Of a DNA stretch of 64,000 nucleotides, positions 9,077 to 18,122 are shown in pieces (position 1 is the first letter of the stretch; every line of letters starts with the position of its first letter). A model generated the notes under the pieces. The model was not told the DNA's origin. It searched no databases and saw nothing but the letters and a program-made list of their open reading frames with translations. The translations under genes and the position numbers were made by a program. The stretch is from contig NZ_CP061205.1 in assembly GCF_015240255.1 (NCBI RefSeq), forward strand, positions 3,210,501-3,274,500, read 5' to 3'. Source of the stretch: Kordiimonas pumila. Its GTDB lineage: Bacteria > Pseudomonadota > Alphaproteobacteria > Sphingomonadales > Kordiimonadaceae.

Positions 9077-11209
9077 ATGAGTGATATCACCGGCCCCCCG
9101 GTTCCAAAGCCTGTTCACTCGCCCCTAACGCGAGGCACTGAACGCGCCTCAACTGTATCAAGAGACCGCCAGCAAGCAACCGGGCGGGAAGGCGAAGATC
9201 GTCAGGACAATAAAGCCAAATCTGAACCAAAAGACACGCAGCAAGTGCGCGACCCTGCCGTTTCTATTGCAGCAAGCGCGGCCCACCTGCACATTGGCGA
9301 AGAACTTGAGCAAAAGGTAAAGCGCATAGACCCTGAAGGCAGGCCTATCATTGTAACAGAAACGGCAACCTTTGCCCTACGGCCTGATGCGGGCCTAAGG
9401 CCGGGGGATGATGTCATTATTGAAGTAAAAGAAACCGGCAAAACTGTTGCTGCCGATCTTTTAGCCCTAAACGGTAACAAGATTGATCCGCCCATCAGGC
9501 TTTCTCTTACCGTTATAGCTGTTCATACACCCCCTAAAAACCCCGCTGAACCAGCAGAGCCTGCACCGCAGCTAACAATCTCAACAGGTTTTAGCATACC
9601 GTATAAGCCTACCTCGCTATCTAAGCCCTATACCGATAACCTGACACAAGCAGAGTTTGCAGCCCAAATCCTTGGGCGTACATTCAACCCCGCAAGCCAA
9701 CCTCTGTCAGGCCTACAAAGCGACAACCCAGACCCAACCGCCAGATCAAACAGCGCAGACCTCGCAACGCTTATTTCTACACAGCAAGTACAAAGTAACC
9801 AGCAAACTACCAGCCCTGCTCCACCAACACAGCCACAGCCCTCTGCTAACAGGCTTATCCCGGAAACAGACCTGACACGCCTTAGTAGCCTACAGCAAGC
9901 AGAGCAAACAGCAGGTGTTGGGCCGGTCATTACCGCAGCCACACCGGAAGGTGCTTTAAAAAACATTCAGCTTATAGATCCATCTATCAGCAAAGTAGCC
10001 CCATCTGAAATTGCTGAAGTTCTGAGTGTTAAGCCCCTGCCCTTAAGCGAAGCTAAAACGCTCGCAGTCAACCCTGCCGTCCTCGGGTCATACCAACTGG
10101 CAAAAGTGGAAACCACCAAGGGCACTTATATACTGGAGCAGCAAAAAGCCGGGCCTTTATCTGGTGAACTGGTCAGAGTAACAAACAGTGCTATTACTGC
10201 GCCCCATACAGCGGCCCCAGATGCTGTCAGTTATAAAGCCAAGCTCACAAACAGTACTGGCGGACCACCTCGTTCTGTTCTCGTCCAGTTCCCGCAAGAA
10301 AATACCGCAGTATCAGGCCCCGCAAACAGGAATACAGAGATTGCTGCTGTTCATGTAATCCGGGGCTATCTAACAGCAGAAGGCCCCAAGAATGACCTGA
10401 TGCTCGAAACACCGCTCGGTAATCTAAGCCTTACACTACTTAATACCCTGCGCCCCCATGTTGGTGATCCAGTTATTATATTGCCCACAGAAGCAGCACA
10501 AACAGCGACCGCAGCACCTGCGTTACCACTACAGGGCCTTCAACTGGCTACTGGGAGTAATTGGCCAGCCTTTGAGCAAACTTACAGTCTGATAGCTGCG
10601 GAAAACCCTGCGCTTGCTTCAAACCTTGCCGCACGAACGGCACAGGGCGGCGGCAAACTTCTCAACAGTGCAACCTTCTTAATGAGCGCGCTTGGCTTTG
10701 GCTCAAAAACAAGCTGGCTTGGGGAGGCAGAGAATTTTCTGGAAAATAGAAATAGCCAATTACTGGATATGCTGAAGAAAGATATCGCACAGTTAATGTC
10801 TGCACCAGAAAGGGCTGGCGAATGGCGCAGCCTGATGCTGCCTTTTGACATGCGCAACGGCGAAGCCTCAATGCTCGCGCTTCTGTTTGGCCAAGGACCG
10901 CTTGTTAACCCTGACAGCCAAAAGCGCCAAGGCCCTGAAGGAGAAAGTCTGCCCGAAGACAGTAAACGTTTTGTTGTAGAAGTGGAATTTACAATTTTAG
11001 GGCCAATTCAGTTAAACGGTTTTATATACGGCAAGCGTTTTGATCTTGGGGTTCACAGCCATAAAGACTTTTCAGCCAGCCTGAAAGCAGACAGTACCGA
11101 ACTATTTAACCATGCCTTGAATGTAAATGACTTTTCTGGCCAACTGTCCTTCGTGACAACAGATACCTTCCCTATCGATGTTAATAGCGTGCTGAAAGAA
11201 AGTCGGTAA
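9077..11209 (+). CDS. FliK-like flagellar hook-length control protein (putative)
   Basis: 710 residues from the ATG at 9077, chosen because GGGAG lies 5 bases upstream; a GTG at 9065 in frame is the alternative. The protein is mostly low-complexity, rich in Pro, Ala, Thr and Gln with no signal peptide, as expected for a secreted molecular ruler. The last approximately 90 residues (from FVVEVEFTILGPIQLNGF) look like the Flg_hook/FliK C-terminal domain, which switches export specificity. It follows flhG after 40 bases, and its stop codon abuts the stop of the convergent aminotransferase gene. The similarity is weak by eye, so the name is tentative. Confidence 0.65.
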   Translation: MSDITGPPVPKPVHSPLTRGTERASTVSRDRQQATGREGEDRQDNKAKSEPKDTQQVRDPAVSIAASAAHLHIGEELEQKVKRIDPEGRPIIVTETATFALRPDAGLRPGDDVIIEVKETGKTVAADLLALNGNKIDPPIRLSLTVIAVHTPPKNPAEPAEPAPQLTISTGFSIPYKPTSLSKPYTDNLTQAEFAAQILGRTFNPASQPLSGLQSDNPDPTARSNSADLATLISTQQVQSNQQTTSPAPPTQPQPSANRLIPETDLTRLSSLQQAEQTAGVGPVITAATPEGALKNIQLIDPSISKVAPSEIAEVLSVKPLPLSEAKTLAVNPAVLGSYQLAKVETTKGTYILEQQKAGPLSGELVRVTNSAITAPHTAAPDAVSYKAKLTNSTGGPPRSVLVQFPQENTAVSGPANRNTEIAAVHVIRGYLTAEGPKNDLMLETPLGNLSLTLLNTLRPHVGDPVIILPTEAAQTATAAPALPLQGLQLATGSNWPAFEQTYSLIAAENPALASNLAARTAQGGGKLLNSATFLMSALGFGSKTSWLGEAENFLENRNSQLLDMLKKDIAQLMSAPERAGEWRSLMLPFDMRNGEASMLALLFGQGPLVNPDSQKRQGPEGESLPEDSKRFVVEVEFTILGPIQLNGFIYGKRFDLGVHSHKDFSASLKADSTELFNHALNVNDFSGQLSFVTTDTFPIDVNSVLKESR

Positions 11210-12595
11210 TCAAGATGCTTTTATAGCGTTTTCAATCTCGGTCAGTGCTTCAGCCAGCACATCAACAGCAGCATCAATTTCCTTATGTGTTACAATGAAG
11301 GGTGGGCAAAGAACAATATTATTGCCTGTCGGACGTACAATAACACCGCGCAGCAATGCTGCTTGGCTGACATGGCTACAAATGCCAGCTTCAATCGGGT
11401 ACTGCGCCCGGGTTGTCTTGTCACTAACAAGCTCAATACCAGCAATAAGGCCGCATGTACGAACCTCGCCCACGAGAGGCAGATCTGCAAGGCTTGCCAG
11501 CTTTTTAGCAAAATAAGGCCCTATATCGGTCCTGACACGGTCCACGAGGCCTTCTTTCATCAGAATATCAATGTTCCGTAGTGCCACAGCCGCCATAACA
11601 GGGTGTGCTGACGTTGTAAAACCGTGCTGGAAAATATTTTCCCCGTCCTCAACAACGCTTGCAATATCATCATGTAAAACAACAGCAGAAATAGGAACAT
11701 AGCCAGATGAAAGCCCCTTTGCCAAGGTCATTATATCAGCTTTAAAGCCAAAAGTTTCCTGTGCAAACCAGTGGCCTGTACGCCCGAGGCCCGTAACCAC
11801 CTCATCAGCAACCAGAAGTACATTATATTTTCTGCAAATACGCTCTACTTCAGGTAAATAGCCTTCTGGCGGAATGATTGCGCCCATCGTGGCCTGAATA
11901 GGCTCCACAAACATAGCTGCCACATTCTCTGCACCCAGTTCGATAATTTTGTCTTCAATATCCTGCGCCGCTTTTTTCCAGTGCTGCTCAGGCGTATCAC
12001 TGCCACCTTGTCTATACCAGTAAGGTGCCCTTACTCTCTCAATGCCGGTTTCTGTCTCTAACCCGTAAGGCTCGAGCATTGCTGGGTTACCGTTCAGAGC
12101 TGTCGTCGCTAGCGTGCTGCCATGATAGGCATAGTCGCGGGTGAGGATGATTTTTTTCTCTGGCTTGCCTTTGCTGCGCCAATAATAGCGAATAAGTTTC
12201 AACACAGTCTCATTCGCTTCCGAGCCTGAGTTTGCAAAGAAAACTCTATTCATGCCCTCGGGCGCAAGGTTAGCAATAAGACCGGAAAGCGCTGCGGCAG
12301 TTGGATTGGAAACAGCAGAAAAGCTGTGGTAATAGCTTAAAGCCTGCATTGCTTCAGCCGCAGTATTCACCATTTCTTTGCGGCCATAGCCTACATTCAC
12401 ACAGCCAAGGCCAGCCATCATATCAAGGAGTTTGATACCCTGCCCCGAAACGTAACACCCACTCGCACCATCAATAAGGAAAGGCGGCGCTTGCCGCAAG
12501 GCTGAGGCTGCCGTAAAGGGGTGGATATGATGCTTCTGATCAATTTCCTGAAGCTCTATAAGGCTTGCGCCTTCCTGATCCGTTTCCTGCGACAT
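11210..12595 (-). CDS. Class III (omega-type) aminotransferase
   Basis: 461 residues from the ATG at 12595, which has GAGGGAG 6 bases upstream; an in-frame start at 12634 lacks a ribosome site. Fold-type I PLP enzyme: SGSEANETVLKL, YHGSTLATTALNG, the aspartate-containing VADEVVTGLGRTGHWF that contacts the pyridine nitrogen, and the PLP lysine in TLAKGLSSGY. It probably transfers amino groups between amines or omega-amino acids and pyruvate or another keto acid; substrate cannot be read. It lies 67 bases behind fliJ on the same strand, so it may be read from the fliI promoter although nothing ties it to motility. Confidence 0.9.
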   Translation of the reverse strand: MSQETDQEGASLIELQEIDQKHHIHPFTAASALRQAPPFLIDGASGCYVSGQGIKLLDMMAGLGCVNVGYGRKEMVNTAAEAMQALSYYHSFSAVSNPTAAALSGLIANLAPEGMNRVFFANSGSEANETVLKLIRYYWRSKGKPEKKIILTRDYAYHGSTLATTALNGNPAMLEPYGLETETGIERVRAPYWYRQGGSDTPEQHWKKAAQDIEDKIIELGAENVAAMFVEPIQATMGAIIPPEGYLPEVERICRKYNVLLVADEVVTGLGRTGHWFAQETFGFKADIMTLAKGLSSGYVPISAVVLHDDIASVVEDGENIFQHGFTTSAHPVMAAVALRNIDILMKEGLVDRVRTDIGPYFAKKLASLADLPLVGEVRTCGLIAGIELVSDKTTRAQYPIEAGICSHVSQAALLRGVIVRPTGNNIVLCPPFIVTHKEIDAAVDVLAEALTEIENAIKAS

Positions 12596-12662
12596 GGCAA
12601 TCTCCCTCTCTTCGTATCTAACAGATATTACCACTATGGGAAATGTCTTTCATGCCAACGGG

Positions 12663-13097
12663 TTAAAAGCCTGAATCAAAAGGATCACCGCCTCGAGCGT
12701 ACCCACGCAGGGCCTGCTCGTCATAGGTTTGCTGTTCTTCGCGGGCTTCTGCTTGCTGAATACGCTTTTGCTCCTGCTCGCGTGCGATTTCATATGTCTT
12801 AAGCTCGCGAAAACTTTCCGCGACTTTATCCTGCTGCTTGGATATTTCCTGCTCCAGCTCATCAATCTGGTGCGAAATCAGGTCCTGCTTTTTCCTGACA
12901 CCTGCCATATAGGCACCAACCGTCAGGGAAAAAACCTCAAGGCTGCTGGCTTTCTTTTGCTCGATTACCTCTTCTTCCAGTATGTGGATTTCGTGATAAA
13001 GCGCATCCTGCTTACCCTGCAAAATAGCAAGGTTTCGGCGCTCTTCATCCAGTTCCCACTGGCGTAGCCTGATAATATTATCGAGCCGACTGGCCAC
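12663..13097 (-). CDS. fliJ: Flagellar export chaperone FliJ
   Basis: 144 residues, almost entirely charged helix with heptad-like spacing (about 5-130), rich in Glu, Gln and Lys. FliJ binds inside the FliI hexamer and activates the export gate. The opening RLDNIIRLRQWELDEERR is typical of FliJ. It starts 36 bases after the fliI stop on the same strand, the usual fliI-fliJ order. Coiled-coil proteins are easily misnamed, but the context makes this assignment firm. Confidence 0.88.
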   Translation of the reverse strand: MASRLDNIIRLRQWELDEERRNLAILQGKQDALYHEIHILEEEVIEQKKASSLEVFSLTVGAYMAGVRKKQDLISHQIDELEQEISKQQDKVAESFRELKTYEIAREQEQKRIQQAEAREEQQTYDEQALRGYARGGDPFDSGF

Positions 13098-13133
13098 AGC
13101 CTATCCCCAATCGTTAAAAACTTAGTACGCTAC

Positions 13134-14498
13134 TCACCCCTGACCTGCCATTTGGTCAAACTGCGCCAGCACCTCTGCAGCGGGGCCTGCTTCCAGTATT
13201 TCCCGCAAACGTGCATAGCCTTCATCAATTGGGGTTCTATCGTCTTTCCACTGCCCTAAAAACTCTTCCAAATAGGGATTATAGGCAACGGCGGCATCTA
13301 CCTCCGGGTTACTACCCATGCGATATGCACCAAGGCGGATCATTTCTTCCATGTCAGAGAAGGTCGACATAAAGCGCTTTGCTTCCCGCACCAAAACATT
13401 TTCTGCATCTGTGTTACAGCGCGGCATGGTACGGGAAATAGACTTTAATATATTAATTGCCGGATACCTGCCCCGCTCTGCTATCGAGCGTTCCATAACA
13501 ATGTGCCCATCCAGAATACCTCGAACAGCATCTGCAACAGGCTCGTTATGATCATCGCCTTCCACAAGCACCGTGAAAAGGCCTGTAATATTACCGGCCC
13601 CCTGTGGGCCGGGACCTGCCCGTTCCAGCAAACGGGGCAGCTCTGTAAATACAGTTGGCGTATAGCCTTTACTGGTTGGTGGCTCACCGCCTGCAAGGCC
13701 TATCTCGCGCTGGGCCATTGCAAAGCGGGTCACGCTGTCCATCAGGCACATGACTTCTGCGCCGCCGTCACGAAAATATTCTGCAAGCGTCATTGTAAGA
13801 TACGCCGCCTGCCTGCGCATAAGGGCAGATTCGTCAGATGTGGCAACCACAACAACAGACCGAGCAAGGCCATCAGGCCCCAGATCATCCTCTATAAACT
13901 CCTGCACCTCGCGGCCCCGCTCGCCAATCAGGCCAATAACACTAACATCAGCCTCTGAATGCCGCGCAACCATCGACAAAAGAACCGACTTACCAACGCC
14001 AGAGCCAGCAAAGATACCCATACGCTGGCCGCGACAGCAACTGATAAACGTGTTGAGTGCACGCACACCCAAATCAACCTTTTCACCAACCCGCTGCCGG
14101 TTGTGGGCAGGCGGCGGACCTGAGCGCAAAAGCTTCGGTCTTGTACCACTACGAATTGGCCCCTTACCGTCGATTGGCTCCCCGAGTGCGTTTACAACAC
14201 GCCCTAGCCACGCATTAGACGGACACACCATAGGATCTGACTGTGTAACGGTTGCCTTGCAGCCAACACCAACACCTTCCAGCACACCGTAAGGCATGGC
14301 AAGGGCGGTATCGTGCCTAAAACCAATGATCTCGATAGGGACACGCCTGTAGCTTCGCGTTTCCACCTCAAGCCTTGATCCAATTGAGATATGCTGGCCA
14401 ATGCCCGACACCTCCACCAAAAGTCCGCGCACACCGGAAACCCGCCCATAGCGTCGTTCTGTTCGTATTCTGTCAATTTCTTGAATAAGACTATGCAC
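13134..14498 (-). CDS. fliI: Flagellum-specific ATPase FliI
   Basis: 454 residues. FliI is the hexameric ATPase of the flagellar export system, related to F1 beta. Walker A AGSGVGKS is at 164-171, with further conserved segments [17 protein letters not shown], the catalytic region [23 protein letters not shown] and [17 protein letters not shown]. The gene heads a minus-strand unit with fliJ, and faces away from ctrA across a 302-base intergenic region that probably contains both promoters. Confidence 0.97.
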   Translation of the reverse strand: MHSLIQEIDRIRTERRYGRVSGVRGLLVEVSGIGQHISIGSRLEVETRSYRRVPIEIIGFRHDTALAMPYGVLEGVGVGCKATVTQSDPMVCPSNAWLGRVVNALGEPIDGKGPIRSGTRPKLLRSGPPPAHNRQRVGEKVDLGVRALNTFISCCRGQRMGIFAGSGVGKSVLLSMVARHSEADVSVIGLIGERGREVQEFIEDDLGPDGLARSVVVVATSDESALMRRQAAYLTMTLAEYFRDGGAEVMCLMDSVTRFAMAQREIGLAGGEPPTSKGYTPTVFTELPRLLERAGPGPQGAGNITGLFTVLVEGDDHNEPVADAVRGILDGHIVMERSIAERGRYPAINILKSISRTMPRCNTDAENVLVREAKRFMSTFSDMEEMIRLGAYRMGSNPEVDAAVAYNPYLEEFLGQWKDDRTPIDEGYARLREILEAGPAAEVLAQFDQMAGQG

Positions 14499-14800
14499 AA
14501 CTACCCCTGAAGCACGCTATTGAAGCTAATGCCTGAATCGCTCATTATTTTAGAATCAGCCCGACTAACATACCCGCTACATTAGACTAGCTGTTTTAAA
14601 GATTCGTAAAAGGTCAGGCAATTTAGGTCAAACCAATTACGTTAAAATTTAATTTTTCTTTTAAAATATGTTAACCTTAGTTAATATTAACTATGCAGAC
14701 ACGCGTTTATAGCTGGTTTTTTTAATTGTGTTAGCCGGCTGTGTTGAACTAGCTAAGTAAATAGCTTCTGCAAAATTACATCTATTATGGGGGATGGAAT
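14499..14800. promoter_or_regulatory. Divergent fliI / ctrA control region with TTAA cluster and GANTC sites
   Basis: 302 bases without a gene. The half nearer ctrA is AT-rich and holds six TTAA tetramers at 14642, 14649, 14661, 14671, 14681 and 14687. Three of them (14661, 14671, 14681) are exactly 10 bases apart, and TTAACCTTAGTTAA at 14671-14684 resembles a CtrA site with a 6-base instead of the canonical 7-base spacer. Three GANTC sequences (CcrM methylation sites in this class) lie at 14535, 14553 and 14601. CtrA autoregulation and methylation control of ctrA are known in Caulobacter; their use here is inferred. Confidence 0.6.
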
Positions 14801-15502
14801 ATGCGTGTTCTTTTAATTGAAGATGATCCAACAGTTTCCCGCAGCATCGAGCTTATGCTTGGTTCTGAAGGGTTTAATGTATATAGCACAGACTTGGGTG
14901 AAGAAGGTCTCGACCTTGGAAAGCTGTATGACTATGACATTATCCTACTAGACCTTAACCTACCTGATATGCACGGTTATGATGTTCTAAAAAAACTACG
15001 CACAGCGAAGGTGAATACACCTATCTTAATTCTTTCCGGCCTTACTGAAATGGAAAACAAGGTCAAAGGCCTTGGTTTTGGTGCCGACGACTACCTCACC
15101 AAACCTTTTCACAAAGAAGAGCTTGTTGCCCGTATTCATGCGATTGTCCGCCGCTCTAAGGGGCATTCACAGTCGATCATCAAAACAGGGAAACTTGCCG
15201 TTAATCTTGATACAAAAACGGTTGAGGTTGCGAACCAGCGTGTCCACTTAACCGGCAAAGAGTATGCAATGCTAGAACTTTTATCCCTTAGAAAAGGGAG
15301 TACTTTGACAAAGGAAATGTTCCTGAATCACCTGTACGGCGGTATAGATGAACCAGAATTGAAAATTATTGACGTTTTCATCTGCAAGCTCAGGAAAAAA
15401 CTGGCGACCGCCTCGGACGGTGACAACTATATTGAAACAGTATGGGGTCGTGGCTATGTACTGAGAAGCCCGTCGGATGATAATATTGCCGCGGCAAGCT
15501 AA
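14801..15502 (+). CDS. ctrA: Cell cycle response regulator CtrA
   Basis: 233 residues, OmpR-type. The receiver domain (1-116) has the acidic pair near E7-D9, phospho-acceptor D51 (ILLDLNLPD) and KPF switch lysine (TKPFHKEEL). The winged-helix DNA-binding domain (about 125-225) contains [17 protein letters not shown] and [14 protein letters not shown], near-invariant in CtrA. CtrA controls replication, division and flagellar genes and is phosphorylated by CckA through ChpT, whose gene lies 6 kb downstream. The C-terminus ends AAAS, not in two alanines as in Caulobacter CtrA, where that ending marks it for ClpXP. A strong GGGGGATGGA ribosome site precedes the ATG. Confidence 0.97.
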   Translation: MRVLLIEDDPTVSRSIELMLGSEGFNVYSTDLGEEGLDLGKLYDYDIILLDLNLPDMHGYDVLKKLRTAKVNTPILILSGLTEMENKVKGLGFGADDYLTKPFHKEELVARIHAIVRRSKGHSQSIIKTGKLAVNLDTKTVEVANQRVHLTGKEYAMLELLSLRKGSTLTKEMFLNHLYGGIDEPELKIIDVFICKLRKKLATASDGDNYIETVWGRGYVLRSPSDDNIAAAS

Positions 15503-15525
15503 GCCTTTTCATTTTGTGACACAGT

Positions 15526-15556
15526 AAAAAAGCAGCAATTATCTTGCTGCTTTTTT
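15526..15556. terminator. Bidirectional rho-independent terminator between ctrA and cheR
   Basis: A perfect 13-base inverted repeat (AAAAAAGCAGCAA at 15526-15538 and its complement at 15544-15556) with a 5-base loop. Each strand ends in a run of T, so it can stop transcription of ctrA from the left and of the chemotaxis operon from the right. Confidence 0.92.
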
Positions 15557-15583
15557 ATATCTACCGCAGCATAAAGGGCCTTA

Positions 15584-16426
15584 TCAATCAAACCCAAAAG
15601 GCTGTTCAACCCCACAGTTAGAAGACACATACAAACCACGCTGACCGCGCACAGGTTTGAAAGCTTCTGTGATGCCCAGCACTGTCTCAGCAGCACCAAG
15701 AAAAAGCGCACCATCTTTTGCAAGAGTTTTGCTCATACGCTCCAGAACCGCAGATTTCGTCTGTTGATCAAAATAAATAAGCACATTACGGCAATAAATA
15801 ACGTCAAATGTCCCTAGCGGTGCAAAGTTATCTAACAGATTAAAAGGCCGATATGAAACCATACTACGGATATCATTACTTAACCGCCATACATCGCCGT
15901 CTTGTGTGAAATATTTAATAAGCAGTTGGATAGGTAACCCGCGCTGCACTTCAAACTGGCTATATTCACCGGCCTTTGCCTTGTCCAACACTTTTGTGCA
16001 AATATCAGTGCCAACTATTTCAATATTCCAGTCACGCCACTTTGCCCAGTTTTCACGCAGAATAATGGCCAGAGAATAAGGCTCTTGCCCAGTAGAGGCT
16101 GCCGCACACCAAATACGCAAGCGCTTCTGGGTATCCCGTGCTTTTGCTATCGCAGGTGCCACATGGTTTTTAAACAGATCAAAGGGCGTATTATCCCGAA
16201 AAAAGAAGGACTCGTTTGTTGTCATGGCTTCCATGACATCTTTCACAAGCCCTAGATCTGCCCGCATACGCAGTTGTTGCACAAGTGTATCAAGTGTATC
16301 CATACCGCGTTTGCGGGCAAGCGGGGTTAACCGGCTTTCCAGCAGATACACTTTGTCTGGCGTCAGCATCAGCCCAGACTTTTCTTTCAGCAACTTTGCG
16401 AGGAAATCAAAATCTTCTGTTCTCAT
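15584..16426 (-). CDS. cheR: Chemotaxis protein methyltransferase CheR
   Basis: 280 residues. CheR transfers methyl groups from S-adenosylmethionine to glutamates of chemoreceptors. The N-terminal helical domain (about 1-75) has the LTPLARKRG region. The Rossmann methyltransferase domain includes RIWCAAASTGQEPYSLA (SAM-binding motif I), IVGTDICTKVLDKAK and FDVIYCRNVLIYFD. The ATG overlaps the cheB stop by 4 bases, and it is the last gene of the chemotaxis operon before a shared terminator. Confidence 0.97.
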   Translation of the reverse strand: MRTEDFDFLAKLLKEKSGLMLTPDKVYLLESRLTPLARKRGMDTLDTLVQQLRMRADLGLVKDVMEAMTTNESFFFRDNTPFDLFKNHVAPAIAKARDTQKRLRIWCAAASTGQEPYSLAIILRENWAKWRDWNIEIVGTDICTKVLDKAKAGEYSQFEVQRGLPIQLLIKYFTQDGDVWRLSNDIRSMVSYRPFNLLDNFAPLGTFDVIYCRNVLIYFDQQTKSAVLERMSKTLAKDGALFLGAAETVLGITEAFKPVRGQRGLYVSSNCGVEQPFGFD

Positions 16427-17682
16427 CCGTTTCCTCCTTGCAATCTTTTGGACACAGCGGCCCCAAGATCATTTATTGGCAATACAGCAGCGCATAAACC
16501 AGCCGTGGCAACCGCCCCAGGCATTCCCCATACAACACTGCTGGCCTCATCCTGCGCATAAAGGGTGCTACCAGAACGTACCAGTTCCCGCGCCCCGCGC
16601 AGACCATCATGCCCCATACCGGTTAGCATAACAGCCATAACTTTATCGCCGTAAACAGTTGCAGCGCTTCTAAATAAAGGGTCTACCGCTGGTTTACAAA
16701 AATTCTCAGGTGGGTCGTCCGTCAAACGGGCCTTTTTCTTGCCGTCTGAACTTTCAATCTCAAGATGCTTACCGCCTGGGGCTACATATATTTGGCCCGG
16801 CAACAATGTTTCACCATCAACCGCCTCAGCAGCTTCCCATCCTGTTGCATGCTGCAGATGCTTTGCCAGAATTGCTGTAAAATTAGCAGGCATGTGCTGC
16901 GTAATCAGAATAGGCATATTAGGTGCTTTTTCAAAGCCTTGAAAAAACTTTAGCAAAGCCTGAGGTCCCCCCGTCGAAGACCCTACCAGCAGCACGGCAG
17001 GCCTTACGTATGTTGCGGGCCTAAGCTGGATATTTTTCTGCTGCGGTACAGTTGTCGGAATATCATCGTCAATAGCTCTTGGTCTTGCAACTACAGCGAC
17101 TGGGGCAACAACACGCCGCGGTACCGACACAAAGCCTGCGGGCTGCGCACGTTCTGCAGGGCGCACGAACCCGGCTGGTTGAGCCGCCCCTACGGTAGTG
17201 GCAGCCGGTAACTTGTCCCCCCGCTTTTTACGGCGAACAGACGCCCACGCCTTTACTTTTTCAACAAGCTCGCGGCGAAAATCAATATTAGCATTAACAG
17301 AGCGTGCTGTTTCAGGCTTCGGAACATAATCAACGGCGCCCATTTGCAAAGCACGCAGGCTTATTTCTGCATTCTTGCGTGTCAGTGTAGATGCCATAAC
17401 CACTTTTAAGTCTGGGTGTTTTTCTAACATAAGAGGCAAGGCTGTCATGCCATCCATTTCAGGCATTTCAATATCAAGCACAACAACTTCAATATCATTG
17501 GTGTCAAGATTACGCAGCGCAATTTGGCCATTATGGGCGGTTGTTACCACTTCAATATCAGAATCTTCAGAAAGATAACGGCATAAAAATCCCCTAATAA
17601 TGGCGCTGTCATCAACAACCATAACGCGGAAAGGACCACCGGTATCTACCGATTTTTCAGGTTTATTCACTGTTAAAATCAC
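16423..17682 (-). CDS. cheB: Chemotaxis response regulator / protein-glutamate methylesterase CheB
   Basis: 419 residues, longer than the usual 340-370. The receiver domain (about 18-135) has D70 (VVLDIEMPEMDG). The C-terminal methylesterase domain (about 228-415) has catalytic S236 (GSSTGGP), H263 (ITQHMPAN) and the aspartate of TGMGHDGLRG. CheB removes methyl groups from, and deamidates, chemoreceptors. The extra length is a linker (about 155-225) rich in Ala, Pro, Val and Arg with the hexapeptide QPAGFV twice (168-173 and 180-185). The most upstream start is GTG at 17682 with a weak ribosome site; a second GTG at 17670 is possible. Confidence 0.95.
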   Translation of the reverse strand: MILTVNKPEKSVDTGGPFRVMVVDDSAIIRGFLCRYLSEDSDIEVVTTAHNGQIALRNLDTNDIEVVVLDIEMPEMDGMTALPLMLEKHPDLKVVMASTLTRKNAEISLRALQMGAVDYVPKPETARSVNANIDFRRELVEKVKAWASVRRKKRGDKLPAATTVGAAQPAGFVRPAERAQPAGFVSVPRRVVAPVAVVARPRAIDDDIPTTVPQQKNIQLRPATYVRPAVLLVGSSTGGPQALLKFFQGFEKAPNMPILITQHMPANFTAILAKHLQHATGWEAAEAVDGETLLPGQIYVAPGGKHLEIESSDGKKKARLTDDPPENFCKPAVDPLFRSAATVYGDKVMAVMLTGMGHDGLRGARELVRSGSTLYAQDEASSVVWGMPGAVATAGLCAAVLPINDLGAAVSKRLQGGNG

Positions 17683-17695
17683 TCAAAAAATATGG

Positions 17696-18061
17696 CTAAA
17701 TCAAGCCGACTTGTGAAAACTTGGCTTCAATTATTTCGCGGTCAAAAGGCTTCATGATATACTCATTTGCCCCAGCCTCAATCGCAGTACGAATATGAGA
17801 CATATCGTTTTCTGTTGTGCAAAAGACTACAATGGGCTGTTCAATACCCTCTCGTGATCTAATTGCTTTCAAAAACTCCAGACCATCCATAACCGGCATA
17901 TTCCAATCCAGTAGAATCACGTCAGGCATGTTTCTGTCGCATGCGTCAAGCGCATCCTGCCCATCAACCGCTTCTTCGATTTCAAAGCTTAATTCCTCAA
18001 GGATGCGCCGTGCAACCTTACGGATAACCTTTGAATCGTCCACTACCAAGCATAACTTCAT
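17696..18061 (-). CDS. cheY: Single-domain chemotaxis response regulator CheY
   Basis: 121 residues, only a receiver domain, with the acidic pair near 8-9, phospho-acceptor D52 (ILLDWNMPVMDG) and switch lysine in MKPFDRE. When phosphorylated by CheA it would bind the flagellar switch. The start at 18061 is chosen because the domain begins there and GGGAGAGG lies upstream; the longer frame to 18148 would add 29 residues unlike any receiver. It sits between cheW and cheB with 13 bases to cheB. Confidence 0.93.
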   Translation of the reverse strand: MKLCLVVDDSKVIRKVARRILEELSFEIEEAVDGQDALDACDRNMPDVILLDWNMPVMDGLEFLKAIRSREGIEQPIVVFCTTENDMSHIRTAIEAGANEYIMKPFDREIIEAKFSQVGLI

Positions 18062-18122
18062 TTGCAGACCTCTCCCAATTCCTTCTACCGGTTCAATGGC
18101 TATACTATACTGCCAGCACCAG

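Noticed and set aside
13750-14292. 180-codon plus-strand open frame inside fliI
   Set aside because: Low-complexity Ser/Arg/Pro composition and complete overlap with a well-conserved gene.
14642-14690. Canonical CtrA full site TTAA-N7-TTAA
   Set aside because: Exact 7-base spacing was looked for and not found; only 6-base spaced pairs exist. Kept only as a candidate cluster.
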